Source: Agapanthus africanus
Taxonomy: Eukaryota > Streptophyta > Magnoliopsida > Asparagales > Amaryllidaceae
DNA length: 64,000 bases
Assembly: GCA_030015575.1 (NCBI GenBank)
Contig: JASDDO010000001.1
Location: 323,983,595-324,047,594, forward strand
Direction: 5' to 3'
Below the pieces are notes generated by a model. That model had not been told where the DNA came from. It worked only from the letters and a program-made list of their open reading frames with translations, and did not search any database. Shown here piece by piece: positions 19,945 to 33,100 of this stretch. Each line of letters starts with the position of its first letter. The first letter of the stretch is position 1. Position numbers and translations under genes: made by a program.

Positions 19945-22900
19945 CAAGCTAGAGCTTTAGGCGAAGTCTAGGCAAAGTTTGAAGTCCGATCGAATCCGGA
20001 AACCCCGATGAATACCTTTCTCTGGATATTTTTAAAAAATGTGATTTTTTGTGCATTAAAAATACTCAGAAAAACACGTAGGAAAACCTAAGAATTACTG
20101 TGAAGTACGGACCACTAATTCGCTCATTTAGCCGCGGAACCGCCGCCAAACCCTTGGTTTGGCCGAGGTTCCACGGCCAAAATTTTGAATTAGTCCCCGA
20201 AACTTCAAATATTTATTCTTAGGTCCTTTCTTGTCATTTTTTTCTGGGAATTTTTTAATTCCACTCAAGTGTTTAGTTTTCTAGGGTTGTATTAGGGACT
20301 CGTTGATTCGATCGGATAATTTAACTTCGTTTAGTCTGTCCGGGTAATTTTATAGAACGTGTTAAAAAGTTCGAACGGATATCAATAACTCACTTTTTCC
20401 CCTGCCGGAAAATTTCCAAGCGTTGGATTTTTCCGTAGTTTAAGAACGTTCTAAGTCGTGCAGGTAACACGGTGGACCCTCTAGAAGACAACAAACCTTA
20501 ACTCGATTATGTGACCGTCTTGAACTGCCTCTAAACCTTAGGGTTTGGGGCAGTACGGCGTGCCACATGTGAGGCGTTGGCTTGACCCTTCTACGGCTGG
20601 ACCATTGGTACTGTGGCATGTGATGGATGTTTTAAACTAATTTCAAGTGTTGAACTATTTGGGAAATCTTGGGTGTTTGATCATTCGATCGGAAAGTTTA
20701 ACATTGTCTATTTATCTGGAATGTGATACAATATTTGGAATCCACAAATAGTTATGAGATAATTAATTTGAATGTTATAAACATAGCAGTTTATTCTCAG
20801 ATGATTGGTTGCCACGGAATTTTGATGTGATCAAAAGTCCGTCGCAATCACGTAGCGTACGCGGATATTCGCCGGGTAAACTTAATAGATAGCCACGCCC
20901 CATAGCCCTGACCAAGTGACTGTAGGAGAACCCCGTCGCCAAAAGCATCCGTTCGGGTGCTTGCGGCAGCGGTGTTCCGCCTTAGTGCACTTCGTCGACG
21001 GCATCTGGGGGTGCGGCCGTCTACTAAAGTTTGCGACGAGCATTCAGTCAGAACATCGGGAATCTTGTTGAATTGTCCGACTTGATATTGAAAAGAGTTT
21101 TCGATAAATGAGACTAAAATGCGGGGTTTATAATTGTTAGGCATGAGATGTCTAAGGAATTCATTTGGTTAGGCATGCGATGTCTAAGGAGGTTGCGGAT
21201 TCCAACTGTTATAGTTTTACACTTTCTTTTCTGTGACCGTAAGTGTAGTATGTAGTTGTATTGCCGGTTTTCGTTGCTATACATCGACGACAATCGGTGT
21301 ATGCATACTTACTTACGTTGATGATATGAGATATTATGTGTTGCTGTGATATGTTATATTGGATCGTCGTGTTCTGAATAGCCGGGGTTTTATGTGAGAT
21401 GAGAGTTTTTTTTATTTTCATTCATGTAAAATTCATTTGTATGTAATATTCTTTTATTGGGGCACTTCCGGGCTGAGGATGATGTCACCATTGTATATTA
21501 TTTACTTTTCCGCATTAGGTAGACCCAAGGCGGGGAGCACAAGTAACCGGGTTCTAGGGTCTAGTGGGAGACCATCTCGAGGAGTCGAGACAGGGTCTCC
21601 TAACCCTAGAATTGGCAGTGTTACTTGTCGCTCTCGTAGGGGTCTAGGGATGTGGGTTTGGCTATTCATCGCGACCGTGGAATCCGTGTTTTATACAGGC
21701 TCGTATTTAAAACACGGACGTCCTAGTATATCCAATATTTCATATATGTTCTTCTGCTGCAATGTTCTGTGATGAGATCATATTACTGCCTGAGATGAAT
21801 GTTTATATTATATATATGAGATATATGTTATATTGCAGATTTCGTTTCAAATGTGATACTTGTGAAGCAGAATAAAATGGGACTTCATTAATGAGATTAA
21901 TGAAATAAAAGAAATCTAAAAATGTTGTAGAAACTTGTTTAAAAACTGGTAGCTCTAGTTCTTGCTTTGCATAGCGGTGTTCCTTGTAGAACATCCAGCA
22001 CCTTATTCGATAAGGAAAGAGCCGAGATCCCTTCACCGGGAGTGGCCTCTTTAGTGAAACTAGCAGATGCTACAAACTCGGTTTGTCTTTTGATTGCTTC
22101 TATAGTTCTTTCTTTGCACAGCGGTATATGTGATATACCCTGCACCTTATTCGATGAGGAAAGAGCCGACGATCCCTTCACCGGGAGTGACCTCTTTAGC
22201 GAAACTAGAAAAGCCTCAAAAACATTCCATTTAAAATCATTCGATTCTACAACGATATCAAGTTCATTACGCAAAAGGTTTTCTTTAAAACCTGTCGTAG
22301 CCCTCCGTCATTTCAGATAAGTACTAGTTAGTATTCGTGCTACGTTTGTTGACTATGTTAAGGCGTAGTGTGCGGTAGCTGATTAGTGCTTATCTGTATA
22401 AGCATATGATGCGATTGGATTAAGGTAGTCGTGCGACTTTGTTGACTATGTTAAGGGTCGTGCGGGTGGGTTTAATTCAATCGGGAAATGACGGGTTGAA
22501 CTTGACTAGCACTTATGATTTGTTGACTATGTTAAGGTCATATAGCTGCTAGGGTTAATTATTATTGGGAATTTCAAGTGTTGAAATTTGCAATGAGATT
22601 GCATACCTTCTATGAGATAGTTGGATCCCGATACCCGCTGCGAGTAAGAGTTACTCCTGGGAGAGTTTTATACATTACAATTAGCCGATCAAGTAGATGT
22701 CTAGAAAGGTGTCAACGGGGTTACGCCCTTGGGAAAATGAGGTTTACTTTAATTAGGTTCGTACGAAAGCACGGGGGACCTCCCTCAAAGTACCGGCACT
22801 GGCCTGGCTGAAAAATTGGCGAACTTGTAGCGTGTAATTAATCCCGGCTAGTCTTTCCTTTTAGGGTTTGAAGGAAGATTAGACTAAAATAGTGGGAGAC

Positions 22901-22958
22901 ATCCTGATTAGATATATTAGATAACCAATCTAATTTTGCAAGAGCATACGCTGAGTGT
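19945..22958 (+). other. Long non-coding leader of element B, no gag seen
   Basis: About 3 kb between PBS and pol. No frame exceeds 120 codons, and no gag motif or zinc knuckle is visible. It contains a GC-rich hairpin (20131-20177), two copies of a conserved module (21968-22062 and 22115-22205), three copies of TTGTTGACTATGTTAAG (22346, 22439, 22520) and a pyrimidine tract ending in CAG at 22980. The plan is the same in A, E and F. Confidence 0.75.
20131..20177 (+). other. Leader hairpin of element B
   Basis: GCCGCGGAACC pairs with GGTTCCACGGC around an inner CCAAACC/GGTTTGG stem. It lies about 190 nt after the PBS, where A and E also have strong hairpins of unrelated sequence. Confidence 0.65.
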
Positions 22959-25864
22959 TTTCTTCTCTCTCTCTCTCCAGGTAGCGACCATATCACACCT
23001 TAATCAAGATAATAATATGGATATATTGACCGAACCCGCTTGTTATACTGAGCTAGGGAACGTTGGTCCCGCTCCAACTTATAATTGTTATAAGACAGAG
23101 CGGGAAATAGGGGATTACCAGAATTCCCGTGCCGCCCAAACGAAGAAAAGTGCATGCTGATGCATCTTCTTCGGGTATGTTCATTACAGAGAATTGTTTC
23201 TCAGTATCCTTTACGTCCTGAGTATTTGATACCGGATCAGGATCCCACATATGTAATTTGTTACATGGGCTACAGATAGGTAGAGAACTGAGAACGGGTG
23301 ATAAGTTTCATGAGATAGAAACGGTGCAAGTGTTGTAACCAAGTCTGTTGGTCACTATCACCCTGTATTACCAGAATACATTGATTCTGAACGAATATTA
23401 TTAGATACCGAACCTGATATACAACATCATATCAGTCTCTTTATTAGTAAAGAAAGGATATAATTGTGTATAGTTGGATAATGTTTTGAACATTTCCTAT
23501 ATCAAGAGTTGATCGTTTCAGGCACGTTATCTAAAAGCATTGACGTTCTAAATCAAACTACAGTTCTTAGTACACGGAACGCACACAAGAGGAAGAGTTC
23601 AGAAATGAACGAATCCTTCTTGAGGCATTGTAGACTAGGTCATATCAATGCGACCCGAATAGCTAAGTTACATAGAAATGCATATTTAAATTTGTTTGAA
23701 ATTACATCTTGTGAAACTTGCAGGTCATGTCACAAAGATAAGATGACCACAGCTCTGTTTATTGAAAACAGAGAAAGAGTTAGTGAACCTTTGGGATTGA
23801 TACATGATGATGTATGTAAGGTCCCCTGTCTACACATGCCAAGACCGGTTCTTTATACTTCATTACATTCTCTGATGATCTCTCAAGATTCAGACATATG
23901 TTCCTGTTGAAACACAAGTCCGAAGCTTTTGAGATATTCACAGAATATAAGTTAGAAGTAGAGAACCAAAATACGGGTATAAGTATTATGTCCTTTGATG
24001 AGATCAGGGAGGAGAATACTTGAGCATGGAATTTCTGGACTATTCTAAAGGAGAATAAGATTCTCTCTCAGCATTACTCCTCCGTATACACCATAGCACG
24101 ATGGTATATCGGGGCGGAGCAAATAGCACCCTATGTGATATGGTGTGCTCTATGATGAGTACTACTGAGTTTCCTATTTCCTTTTGGGAGTTATGCACTT
24201 GAGAAGTTGCATACCTATTGAATAGGGTTCAAATCAAATCAGTTGCCTACCACTTCATATGTGATATGGAATGGGAAGAGCCCATATCTTAAGAATGTTA
24301 AGATTTGGGGTTGTCCAGCCTATGTCTAAAAGCATAATTCGGACAAGTTCGAGGCAAAGTTAGTTCTGTAGAAGTTTGTTGGATATCCCAAGCATTCGCA
24401 AGGGAATATCTTCTACCTAGCCGAGGAACAAAAGATATTTTGTTTCTCAACATTCCACCTTTGTGAGAGGGAATTTCTTGTCAAGAAATCAGTGGTCATG
24501 AGGTAGAACTGGAAGGAGTTCCAGCTATACAAACTACAACAGATGATTTGGTAGAACCAAAGGATTCAATAGTAACCAACGAGTCTCAGCCTCTCCGCCG
24601 ATCTAGTAGGGTTCCTCACCTACCTGAGAGATACTTCGGTTTCTCTATGACAGTGGGAGCGAGGATTGCATCATGAGATGATGACCCAACTAGTTTTGAG
24701 CTGGCCATCAGGAGTGGGACTCTGTAAGAATGGCTGGATGCTTAGCGATCTGAGATGGAATCCTTATACACCAACAAAGTATGGACTTTGGCTGTTTTAT
24801 CTGAAGGGTTAAATCCCCATCAGGAGCAAGTATATCTTGAGAAGATTACTTGGTGTACATGGAAAAGTTGAGACTTTCAAAGCTATGCTTAAGTCCATCC
24901 AGATCCTACTTGCCACTGCTACATACCATGACTACGATATCTGGTGGTTGGGTGTCATGACTGCTTTTCTAAATGATGATTTGGAAGAGAGCGTCTATAA
25001 GTATACAGCCAGAGGGCTTCATAGACAGTAGGAGCAGCGGAAATGTGTGCAAGTTGTTTTATGCGATAAAGCAGGCATCGCGGAGTTGGAACGTCTGTTT
25101 TGATGTGGTAGTCAAAGAGTTTGACTTCATTAAAATGGTAGATGAACCTTGTATATACAAAAAGGTAGTAGAGAGTATGGTGGTGATCCTCGTAGAGTAC
25201 GTGGATGGCATACTCTTGATAGGAAAGGAGTTTCCTATGCTACGCTTGGTCAATCTCCGCTTATCACAATGATTCTCCATATAGGATCAAAATGATACCT
25301 CCTAAATCCTGGGTTTTGGATCTATGAGATAGTTCTAATTGGATGTTAGGATACTCACTAGTTGTAGTGAGATGGTATCAATCGATCCTGGGGAGAATCA
25401 CTGGAAAGGTTGCAGGGTGATAAGGACGACTGAATGTCAGTCGTAGGCATTGTCTTTACCCTCAGTGGAGGGACGGTATGTTGGAAGAGTTCCAAGCTAG
25501 ATACCGTGACTTACTAGACGATTAAAGGCAAGATACTTCGTTACCAAGGATGCTACCAAAGAGGCAGTCTGGATATTTATAAGTTCATGAGAATACCATT
25601 GTGTGACAATGGAGTTGTGGCTTTTGCCAAGGAACCCCCTGTCCCATCAGAAATCCAGATATAATTCTTAGGCAGTATCACCTGATCATGGAGATGGTTG
25701 ATCTCCAGGGAGATCGAGGTTAGGAGAGTAGACACAGAGGACAACAGCGCGGATCCACTTACAAAGGCCTTTTTCCCAGTAGAGACTTTTATGGGATGGT
25801 TGAATATGAGATACTTCAACCACAGCTAATTGTTAGGTATGTGATACCACAACAGATGGCCCTA
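22959..25864 (+). pseudogene. Decayed copia pol of element B
   Basis: Recognisable against the pol of element A: the protease box FDTGSGSHICN near 23228, GAG-pre-integrase/HHCC at 23600-23760 (RHCRLGHINATRI, then CETCRSCHKDK), an integrase-core beginning near 23795, and RT pieces at 24837-25272. The RT motif reads YVDG instead of YVDD. The C-terminal tail at 25640-25800 still shows an ADPLTKAFF-like block. Frameshifts, stops and a deletion of most of RT/RNase H between about 25290 and 25420 make it non-functional. A complete copy would release protease, integrase and RT/RNase H. Confidence 0.85.
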
Positions 25865-25879
25865 GTGCAAGTGGGAGAT
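25865..25879 (+). other. Polypurine tract of element B
   Basis: GTGCAAGTGGGAGAT directly before the TGTTAG start of the 3' LTR. Identical to the PPT of A, D and E. Confidence 0.88.
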
Positions 25880-27928
25880 TGTTAGTTATATGTATGCCCT
25901 AGAGGCCATTACTGTACATATGATGTATATTGTAATGGATGCTTAGACATATATAGGGAGGACTTTCTTGCTCGACATGATAGTACGCTATTTGGTTGTA
26001 ATTTATCTTAACATGTACTCTGATTATCTCTATGTTACATGTTGATAAAGCCCTTAGGATATGTACTCGACTACTGGGACTATGATGAGATCATACTAGT
26101 GGGGCCACGGTAGTCGACGAGTACATCCTATAACTGTTCCTAGTCGAGGGTGTATCGAGACAGGGCATCGATGCACCAGAGTAAACTAGCGTATACGCAT
26201 CTTGACCCATATGATGGGCGATGGATGATCCCATATCCATCGGTGTTAGACATCAAGGATGGTGTACGGTTGCTCAGTAGAGGCTGGGTACACTGGACGG
26301 ACTCGCCGAGAACTCCCAGATTGTATTATACCTCACGTCAGATGGCAGTTCTCCGGTGACACTGGTACAGAGTAGTCTGTTGACCCGAGATCGTCATAGA
26401 GTCTTGTGTGATTCCCATTATGCTTTGATTTCCTTCATACCACGTCCAAGAGGGCGTGCAAAAAGGTGTCTTTTGGGTACAGTCCCGAATCACATGGAGG
26501 CAATGAGCGATAGGAGGGGATTCGTCTCTTCCGGTATAGGGAGTTGATGTTGTGCTGTGTTCGATTGGTTATAACTGGAAATCCCTGGCCAGGGTTGCTG
26601 AGATTTACTGGTAAGTGTTATCAGTAGTTTCTCGAACAGTTATAGACCTCATATCGACACGACTTATCGAGCTACTAGGGTCTGACGTTTACCACCCCTA
26701 GGCGAGATATGCGACATATCAGACGACGAGACCGGACTGTACGGGAGTGTTACTGATTGGATTCACAGGAGAATGTACAGGCTTGCTTGTTGATCTTCTG
26801 AGCGCTCAATACCTGCGTGGCTGTTACGTTTAGCTGACCGCTTGCAGCTTGTGGGGTTTGATATGATCATCACCTACTGCCGGCGTATTGACGATTCTTT
26901 AGAGTCCTACACAGAGGTTTCTTGGCTCAGGCAAAACGGAGTAGGGGCACGTATGTGATATGTGCGGGACCGAGGATAATGCGATATGTGATACCGTATT
27001 GGATTCTCGCAATATGAGATATCGGCCGGGTATATGTGATATAGCCGGGTCATCGTATTAGTCGGTTATATGCGATATAGCCGGATTGTAGGATCAAGTG
27101 TTGATTCGATAATTTAATGTATAATAATATATATGATATATTAAATTACATTAACTAATATTAGCTCACTAAAAGATTCTTTTTCTCACTCGGGTAATAC
27201 ATTGATATATATGCGATATATGTTAATTGTATTATTTTATATCGTTACGATAAATATTATATATGTGATATATAATATTGTAACATGATATGATAACTAA
27301 TGCAACATATTTAGTGGAGATTAAACAAGGTTATGGTTTGTTTTGGGTTAGTTCCTTCTTGATGATTCTAGAAGGTTTCTTTTTGTTTTGTGCAAGATAT
27401 TTTCAAATGACTCATGCTTTAACCCAACCCAAACCCTAACCCTTGGTTAATTCTCTACAAAGGTTTAGCAACCATGGTTGCATTATTCATCATTATCTTC
27501 TTTACATTATTCATCACAAAAGGATTCTATTATTGATTCATCTTCTTCTTCCTTCTTTCTTTCATGGAAAAAGCTTTCTAGCTTTTTTCCAAGTGATGAA
27601 ATTGAGTGAGAATAAGATTATAAATGAGAGCAAAAATCCTACTTCATCATCCTCATCTACCCTTGCCCTTTAGATGAGAGTGTTCACTTCATTTAGTGAG
27701 TGTTAGCTTGTGTTAATGAAACTACAAGGTAGATCATCTATGTTATTGAAGATCGGAAGCTAGCTTGTATCTTTCTCTTCGTGGAACCTCTTGAGAGTCC
27801 GGAACACGATGATCGCAGCGAAGGGACCTCAATACGGAGCTTAAGAAGTGATGGACCGGATCTACAAAGGTTGTAATCCCTCTCACTTAGTGTTAAAGTG
27901 TTTAACATACTTGTTTTCGCATAAACTC
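25880..27928 (+). repeat. 3' LTR of element B, first part
   Basis: Starts TGTTAGTTATATG and matches the 5' LTR until AACTC (27924-27928), where element A is inserted. It resumes after 37854. Confidence 0.93.
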
Positions 27929-30155
27929 TGTTAGGTCCACGTTACCTCTCCCGGTACTTTCGGGGTTGCGGAAACGGTAAATCAAAATTTTTCTAAACTT
28001 TGTAACATGGACCGTAAAAGCCGGATCTTTGCTAAACTAAACTAGCATACATGCAAAGAAGAGTTAACTACTCGGCAAAGTGGTTATACCTCAACTTGAA
28101 CTCCTTCTCTTCTTGTTGTTGTTCTTCTTTGATGTTCTTCTCTTCTTGTTGTTCTTCTCATTGCTTGCTCAATGGTTGATCCGGACTTCGGTCACCTCCG
28201 CGGCCTCCTTGAGTCGAAGACGATCCACCCGAGAGATGTACACCGAGCTCCATCTCAAGCCGAGGTAACTAGGGCAAGAAGATAGCTAATCTAAAAGCCC
28301 TAGGATGTGTAGAGGAGATGTATGGATGTGTTTGTCAAGTGGAATCCTTTTTCTCTCAACACATGAGATCAAAGGAGAAATCAAGAGGAGGAAGAAGAAG
28401 GAGATTTTCTTGCAACCATGGAGCTTCTCATTTCAAGAGAGAGAATGAGAACAAGCAAATGAAAAGCTTAACCAAGAGAAAAGCTAACCATGGTTGCAAT
28501 AATGCATAAACATCATGATTACTAATCCCATCAAGATAAAGGTGATGGCTACAAATGACATGACCATTATCATAACAAAAGAAAACCAAAGAATACTTTA
28601 GAACTTCTAAGAAGATCCAAGTCAACTTTGGTCAAATGGTCAACAAGGTCAAGATGGTCAAATGGTCAATGTAATTAGCCATAACAAAATTATCAATGAA
28701 AGGATTAGTAAATAATGTCCCCGGCTCATAATGGTTTTGACCAAACGAACTGTCGAAACCCTAATGAGTCGGCCTCAAAATGGTTTTGACCGAATCAACT
28801 GTCAAAACCCTAATGAGCCTGCCACATAGTGGTTTTGGCCGAACCAACTGCCAAAACCCTAATGAGGCACCTCCTCCTTCATCGCTCCAGAAAACTGTGC
28901 ATACACACCTGCATCCGTATTCCGTAGAATGCGGATGCGCAGAAGACAAAACAAATCCATCCATGCAATACTAGGATCCGGCTTAAACCAAAGCCCACTA
29001 GTATTGCCTGCCCGAACACCACACACACACAAGTGTACGTAAGTGATCGCAGCCCTGCCGTAAAACCATACGGCCTCTACACGTTTCGCTCAGTGCAGGG
29101 AAACTCTCTGTGTGGGACTCTAAAGACTCGACACTACGCTGGCAGTGGGTTTAACCACAGACCGCAAGCGGCACTAGCTGTACGTAACGGTCCCCAGGTA
29201 GATGTCGATAAGAAGGCCGATGAGGTAAACCCATCCGAACTCCTACTGAGTCAGTATGTAACAATCTCCGTACAGTCCGGTCTGTTCGTCTGATACATCG
29301 CATGTCGGGCCTAGGGGGGCGGCAAGCGTCAGACCCCTAATAGCGGTACAAGTCGTGTCGGAGTGAAGCCCAGAACACCCTGAGATAACACTGGAACCTA
29401 CCAGTATATCTCGCTTGCCCTGGCTAGGGACTACTCGTGTAATGGCTCTCCTAGACACAGCGCGATGTCAACCCCCAATACCGGGAGAGACGAATCCTGT
29501 CTAACCGTCACTGCCTCCAAGTGCTTCGGGACTGCTCCCAACTACTACCTGTTTGCACGACTCAGTAGAGCCGTGGTAGGGTAGTAATCAAAGAACAGTG
29601 GGAACACACTCGAGGCGAAGTGACAGTGTCAAGTCAGCGGACTAAGCTGTACTCATGTCACCTGGGAACTGATAACTGACGATAGGTATAATACCAACCA
29701 TCAGTTCCCGACGAGTCCTGTCCAGTGTACTCGTAACCTAACGAGCACCCGCATACTATCTCAAGTACGACGTACCGACGGCTGTGGGACAGACCGTCTC
29801 CCGTGCTGGGATGAGAAGCGCATACGCTAGTCTACTCCGGAGTATCGATGCCCTATCTCGGTACTCCCACGACTAGGGACGTGTATAAGGATGTGCTTGT
29901 AGATTACCCAGCCCCCACGAGTGTGATCGCCATCACAACGCCGGTAATCAAGGAAAGATCCTAAGGGCTCTACTAATGCGTATAGGTGATATAATAAATA
30001 AACACACATGTACACATTAAAGCAGAGGCAAACCAAGTAGCATACTACTATATTGAGCAAGATTGTCTGTACAACTGTGAATATCCCAAGCTTCCATCAA
30101 GTAATATACATACTAGTATGATACAGTAATGGCCTCTAGGGCATATACACTAACA
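27929..30155 (-). repeat. 3' LTR of element A (2227 bp)
   Basis: Ends TGTTAGGTCC and CACTAACA. It contains three 49-bp units (28720-28866), whereas the 5' LTR has two. An imperfect palindrome GCATCCGTATTC/GAATGCGGATGC lies at about 28911-28938. Frames such as 29033-29293 recur in the other LTR only because the LTRs are copies. Confidence 0.96.
28720..28866. repeat. Three 49-bp tandem units in the 3' LTR of A
   Basis: Each unit ends CCCTAATGAG, at 28768, 28817 and 28866. The third unit differs from the second at several bases. The 5' LTR has only the first two (36463-36560), so one unit was most likely deleted there after insertion. Confidence 0.88.
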
Positions 30156-30170
30156 ATCTCCCACTTGCAC
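30156..30170 (-). other. Polypurine tract of element A
   Basis: Minus strand GTGCAAGTGGGAGAT next to the 3' LTR. Its first base is the last base of the TAG stop codon of pol. Confidence 0.9.
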
Positions 30171-33100
30171 TAAGGCCATGTACTGGCGTATCGAAAACCT
30201 ATCATCTCGATCAGCCGCTCGAACTGAGTCAGGGGTAAAGCCTTCGTGAATGGGTCCGCAGTGTTGTCCTTTGTGTCCACTCTCCGGACCTCGATCTCCT
30301 GTCGATCAATGATCTCCCTGATCAGGTGATACCGCCTTAAGATGTGCCTGGATTTCTGATGGGACCTTGGTTCCTTCGCTAAAGCTATAGCCCCATTGTT
30401 ATCGCAATACAAAGGTATTGGGTCAACAATGGACGGAACCACCTGAAGTTCACTAATGAACTTCTTTATCCAGACCGCCTCTTTTGCGGCATCGCTAGCA
30501 GCAATGTATTCAGCCTCCATCGTCGAGTCTGCGACGGTATCCTGCTTGAAACTCCTCCAACATACCGCCCCTCCGTTGAGGGTAAACACAAAACCCGAGA
30601 CAGACTTACTGTCATCTTTGTCACTCTGGAAGCTTGAATCGGTAAAGGACTCGACCCTGAGGTCTCCATTACCGTAAACCAGGAACATCTCCTTAGTCCT
30701 TCTCAGGTACTTGAGAATGTTCTTCACTGCTGTCCAGTGGTCCTCCCCTGGGTCTGACTGATACCGGCTTACCGCACTCAACGCGTAAGCTACATCTGGT
30801 CTTGTACATAGCATCGCATACATTATAGATCCTACCGCCGAAGCGTAGGGTATAGTGCTCATGCGAACCCTCTCCTCGTCAGTCTTAGGAGACATCTTCT
30901 TGAAGAGGGTAATTCCGTGCAATGCGGGTATGTTACCGCGCTTGGAACCCTCCATATTAAATCTCTTTAGTACGGTCTCTATGTACCTGGACTGCGAAAG
31001 TCCCAACAGTTTCTTGGATCTATCTCTATAGATCTTGATCCCCAGAATGTACGAGGCATCACCCAGGTCCTTCATGGAGAACCTTTGTGACAAAAACAGC
31101 TTGACCGATTGTAGCATAGGAATATCATTTCCTATCAAAAGAATGTCGTCCACGTACAAGACTAGGAACACGACAGTTCGTCCTACAATCTTCTTATAAA
31201 CACAGGGTTCATCTTCGTTCTTGATGAAATCAAATTCCTTGATTGCTTCATCAAAACAGATGTTCCAGCTCCGCGATGCCTGCTTTAATCCATAAATGGA
31301 TTTAAGCAACTTGCACACCTTTCCGCTGCTCCTACTGTCTATGAAACCTTCTGGTTGATCCATGTAAACGCACTCTTCCAAACAACCGTTTAGGAAAGCC
31401 GTCTTAACATCCATCTGCCAGATTTCATAGTCATGGAAGGCAGCAATGGCAAGTAGGATCCGAATAGATTTGAGCATAGCCACCGGAGAAAAAGTCTCGT
31501 CATAGTCCAAACCAGGTCTTTGACGAAAACCTTTTGCAACGAGTCTAGCTTTATAGGTTTCCACCTGCCCATCTACACCAAGTTTCCTTTTGTAGATCCA
31601 TTTGCATCCAACGGGTTTTACCCCAGGTGGAGCAATATCCAAGGTCCACACTTTATTGGCGTACATGGACTCCATTTCGGATTGCATTGCTTCCTGCCAC
31701 TTATCAGAGTCCCTACTGATAATGGCCTGCCTGAAACTGGTAGGGTCATCTTCTTCCAAGATGCAATCCTCTCGATCCCCGTCTATGAGAAAACCGTAGT
31801 ATCTCTCGGGCGGATGAGAAATCCTACCAGATCTGCGGAGTGGCTGAGGTTCGTTTGGGGTCATTGAATCTAGCGGTTCCTCCAAATTTTCAGTTACATT
31901 TTGTGGTCGCTGAATTTCTTCCAGTTCTACCGAACTCCCACTAGCTTCTTTTGCAAGAAACTCCCTTTCTAAGAAGGTAGCGTGGCGAGATACAAACACC
32001 TTCTGTTCCTCAGTGTGGTAGAACAGATATCCTAGTGAATCTTTAGGATATCCCACAAATTTACAGAGAACTGACCGTGCCTCTAACTTGTCCGGTTTCT
32101 GTGTTTTCACATAGGCCGGACAACCCCATATCTTAAATCGCTTAAGATACGGATTTCTTCCACTCCATATTTCATATGGAGTCTTAGGCACTGATTTGGA
32201 TGGAACATAGTTCAATAGGTACGCTGCTGTCTGAAGCGCATGTCCCCAAAATGAAAGAGGCAACTCAGCACTACTCATCATGGAGCGAACCATATCCAAT
32301 AGGGTATGATTCCTCCGCTCCGAAACACCGTTGTGCTGTGGTGTATAAGGAGGAGTAAGCTGAGAGAGAATACCATTCTCTTTTAAGTAATCTAGGAATT
32401 CCGTGCTTAAGTACTCCCCTCTCCTGTCAGACCGGAGGATCTTGATACTTTTGCCAATCTGGTTCTCTACTTCCTTTCTGAATTCCTTGAATTTCTCAAA
32501 AGCTTCAGATTTGTGTTTCATCAGATACACATATCCGAACCTAGAGAGATCGTCAGTGAATGTGATGAAGTATGAGAAACCACCCCTTGCATGTATAGAC
32601 ATCGGACCACACACATCACTGTGAATGAGTCCCAAGAGCTCTCTTGCTCTTTCTCCATGTCCGGTGAACGGAGATTTGGTCATCTTGCCTTTGAGACAAG
32701 ACTGACAAGTTTCATAAGATGAAAACTCGAACGCATTCAAGAGTCCATCTTTATGCAACTTACTCAGTCTTTTCTCTCCGATATGACCAAGTCTACAATG
32801 CCACAAGTAGGATTCATTCGTATCTGAATTCTTCTTCTTGCGTGTGTTTTGTATATTGAGAACTGTATTCTGATTTGGAACGTAGATACCATTAAACAGT
32901 GTACCCTCTGCAACCAGTACCTTATTAAGGTAAATGTTCATGATATTCTTTTCAAGAACAAACTTATATCTATCTTTATCGAGTAAAGAAACTGATATGA
33001 TGTTGCAAACCATGGAGGGTACATAGTAGCAATCGTTCAAAATCATAGTCTTGCCATTTGGCAATACTAGGTGATATTCACCGACGGCTGCCGCATTAAC

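Noticed and set aside
22346-22536. Regularly spaced identical 17-mers considered as a CRISPR-like array
   Set aside because: Only three copies, spacers of 64-76 nt in plant retrotransposon DNA, and no cas genes. It is an element leader feature.
29033-29293. 86-codon plus frame found identically at 36727-36987
   Set aside because: The duplication is that of the two LTRs of A; the frame is antisense to the element and absent from related LTRs.
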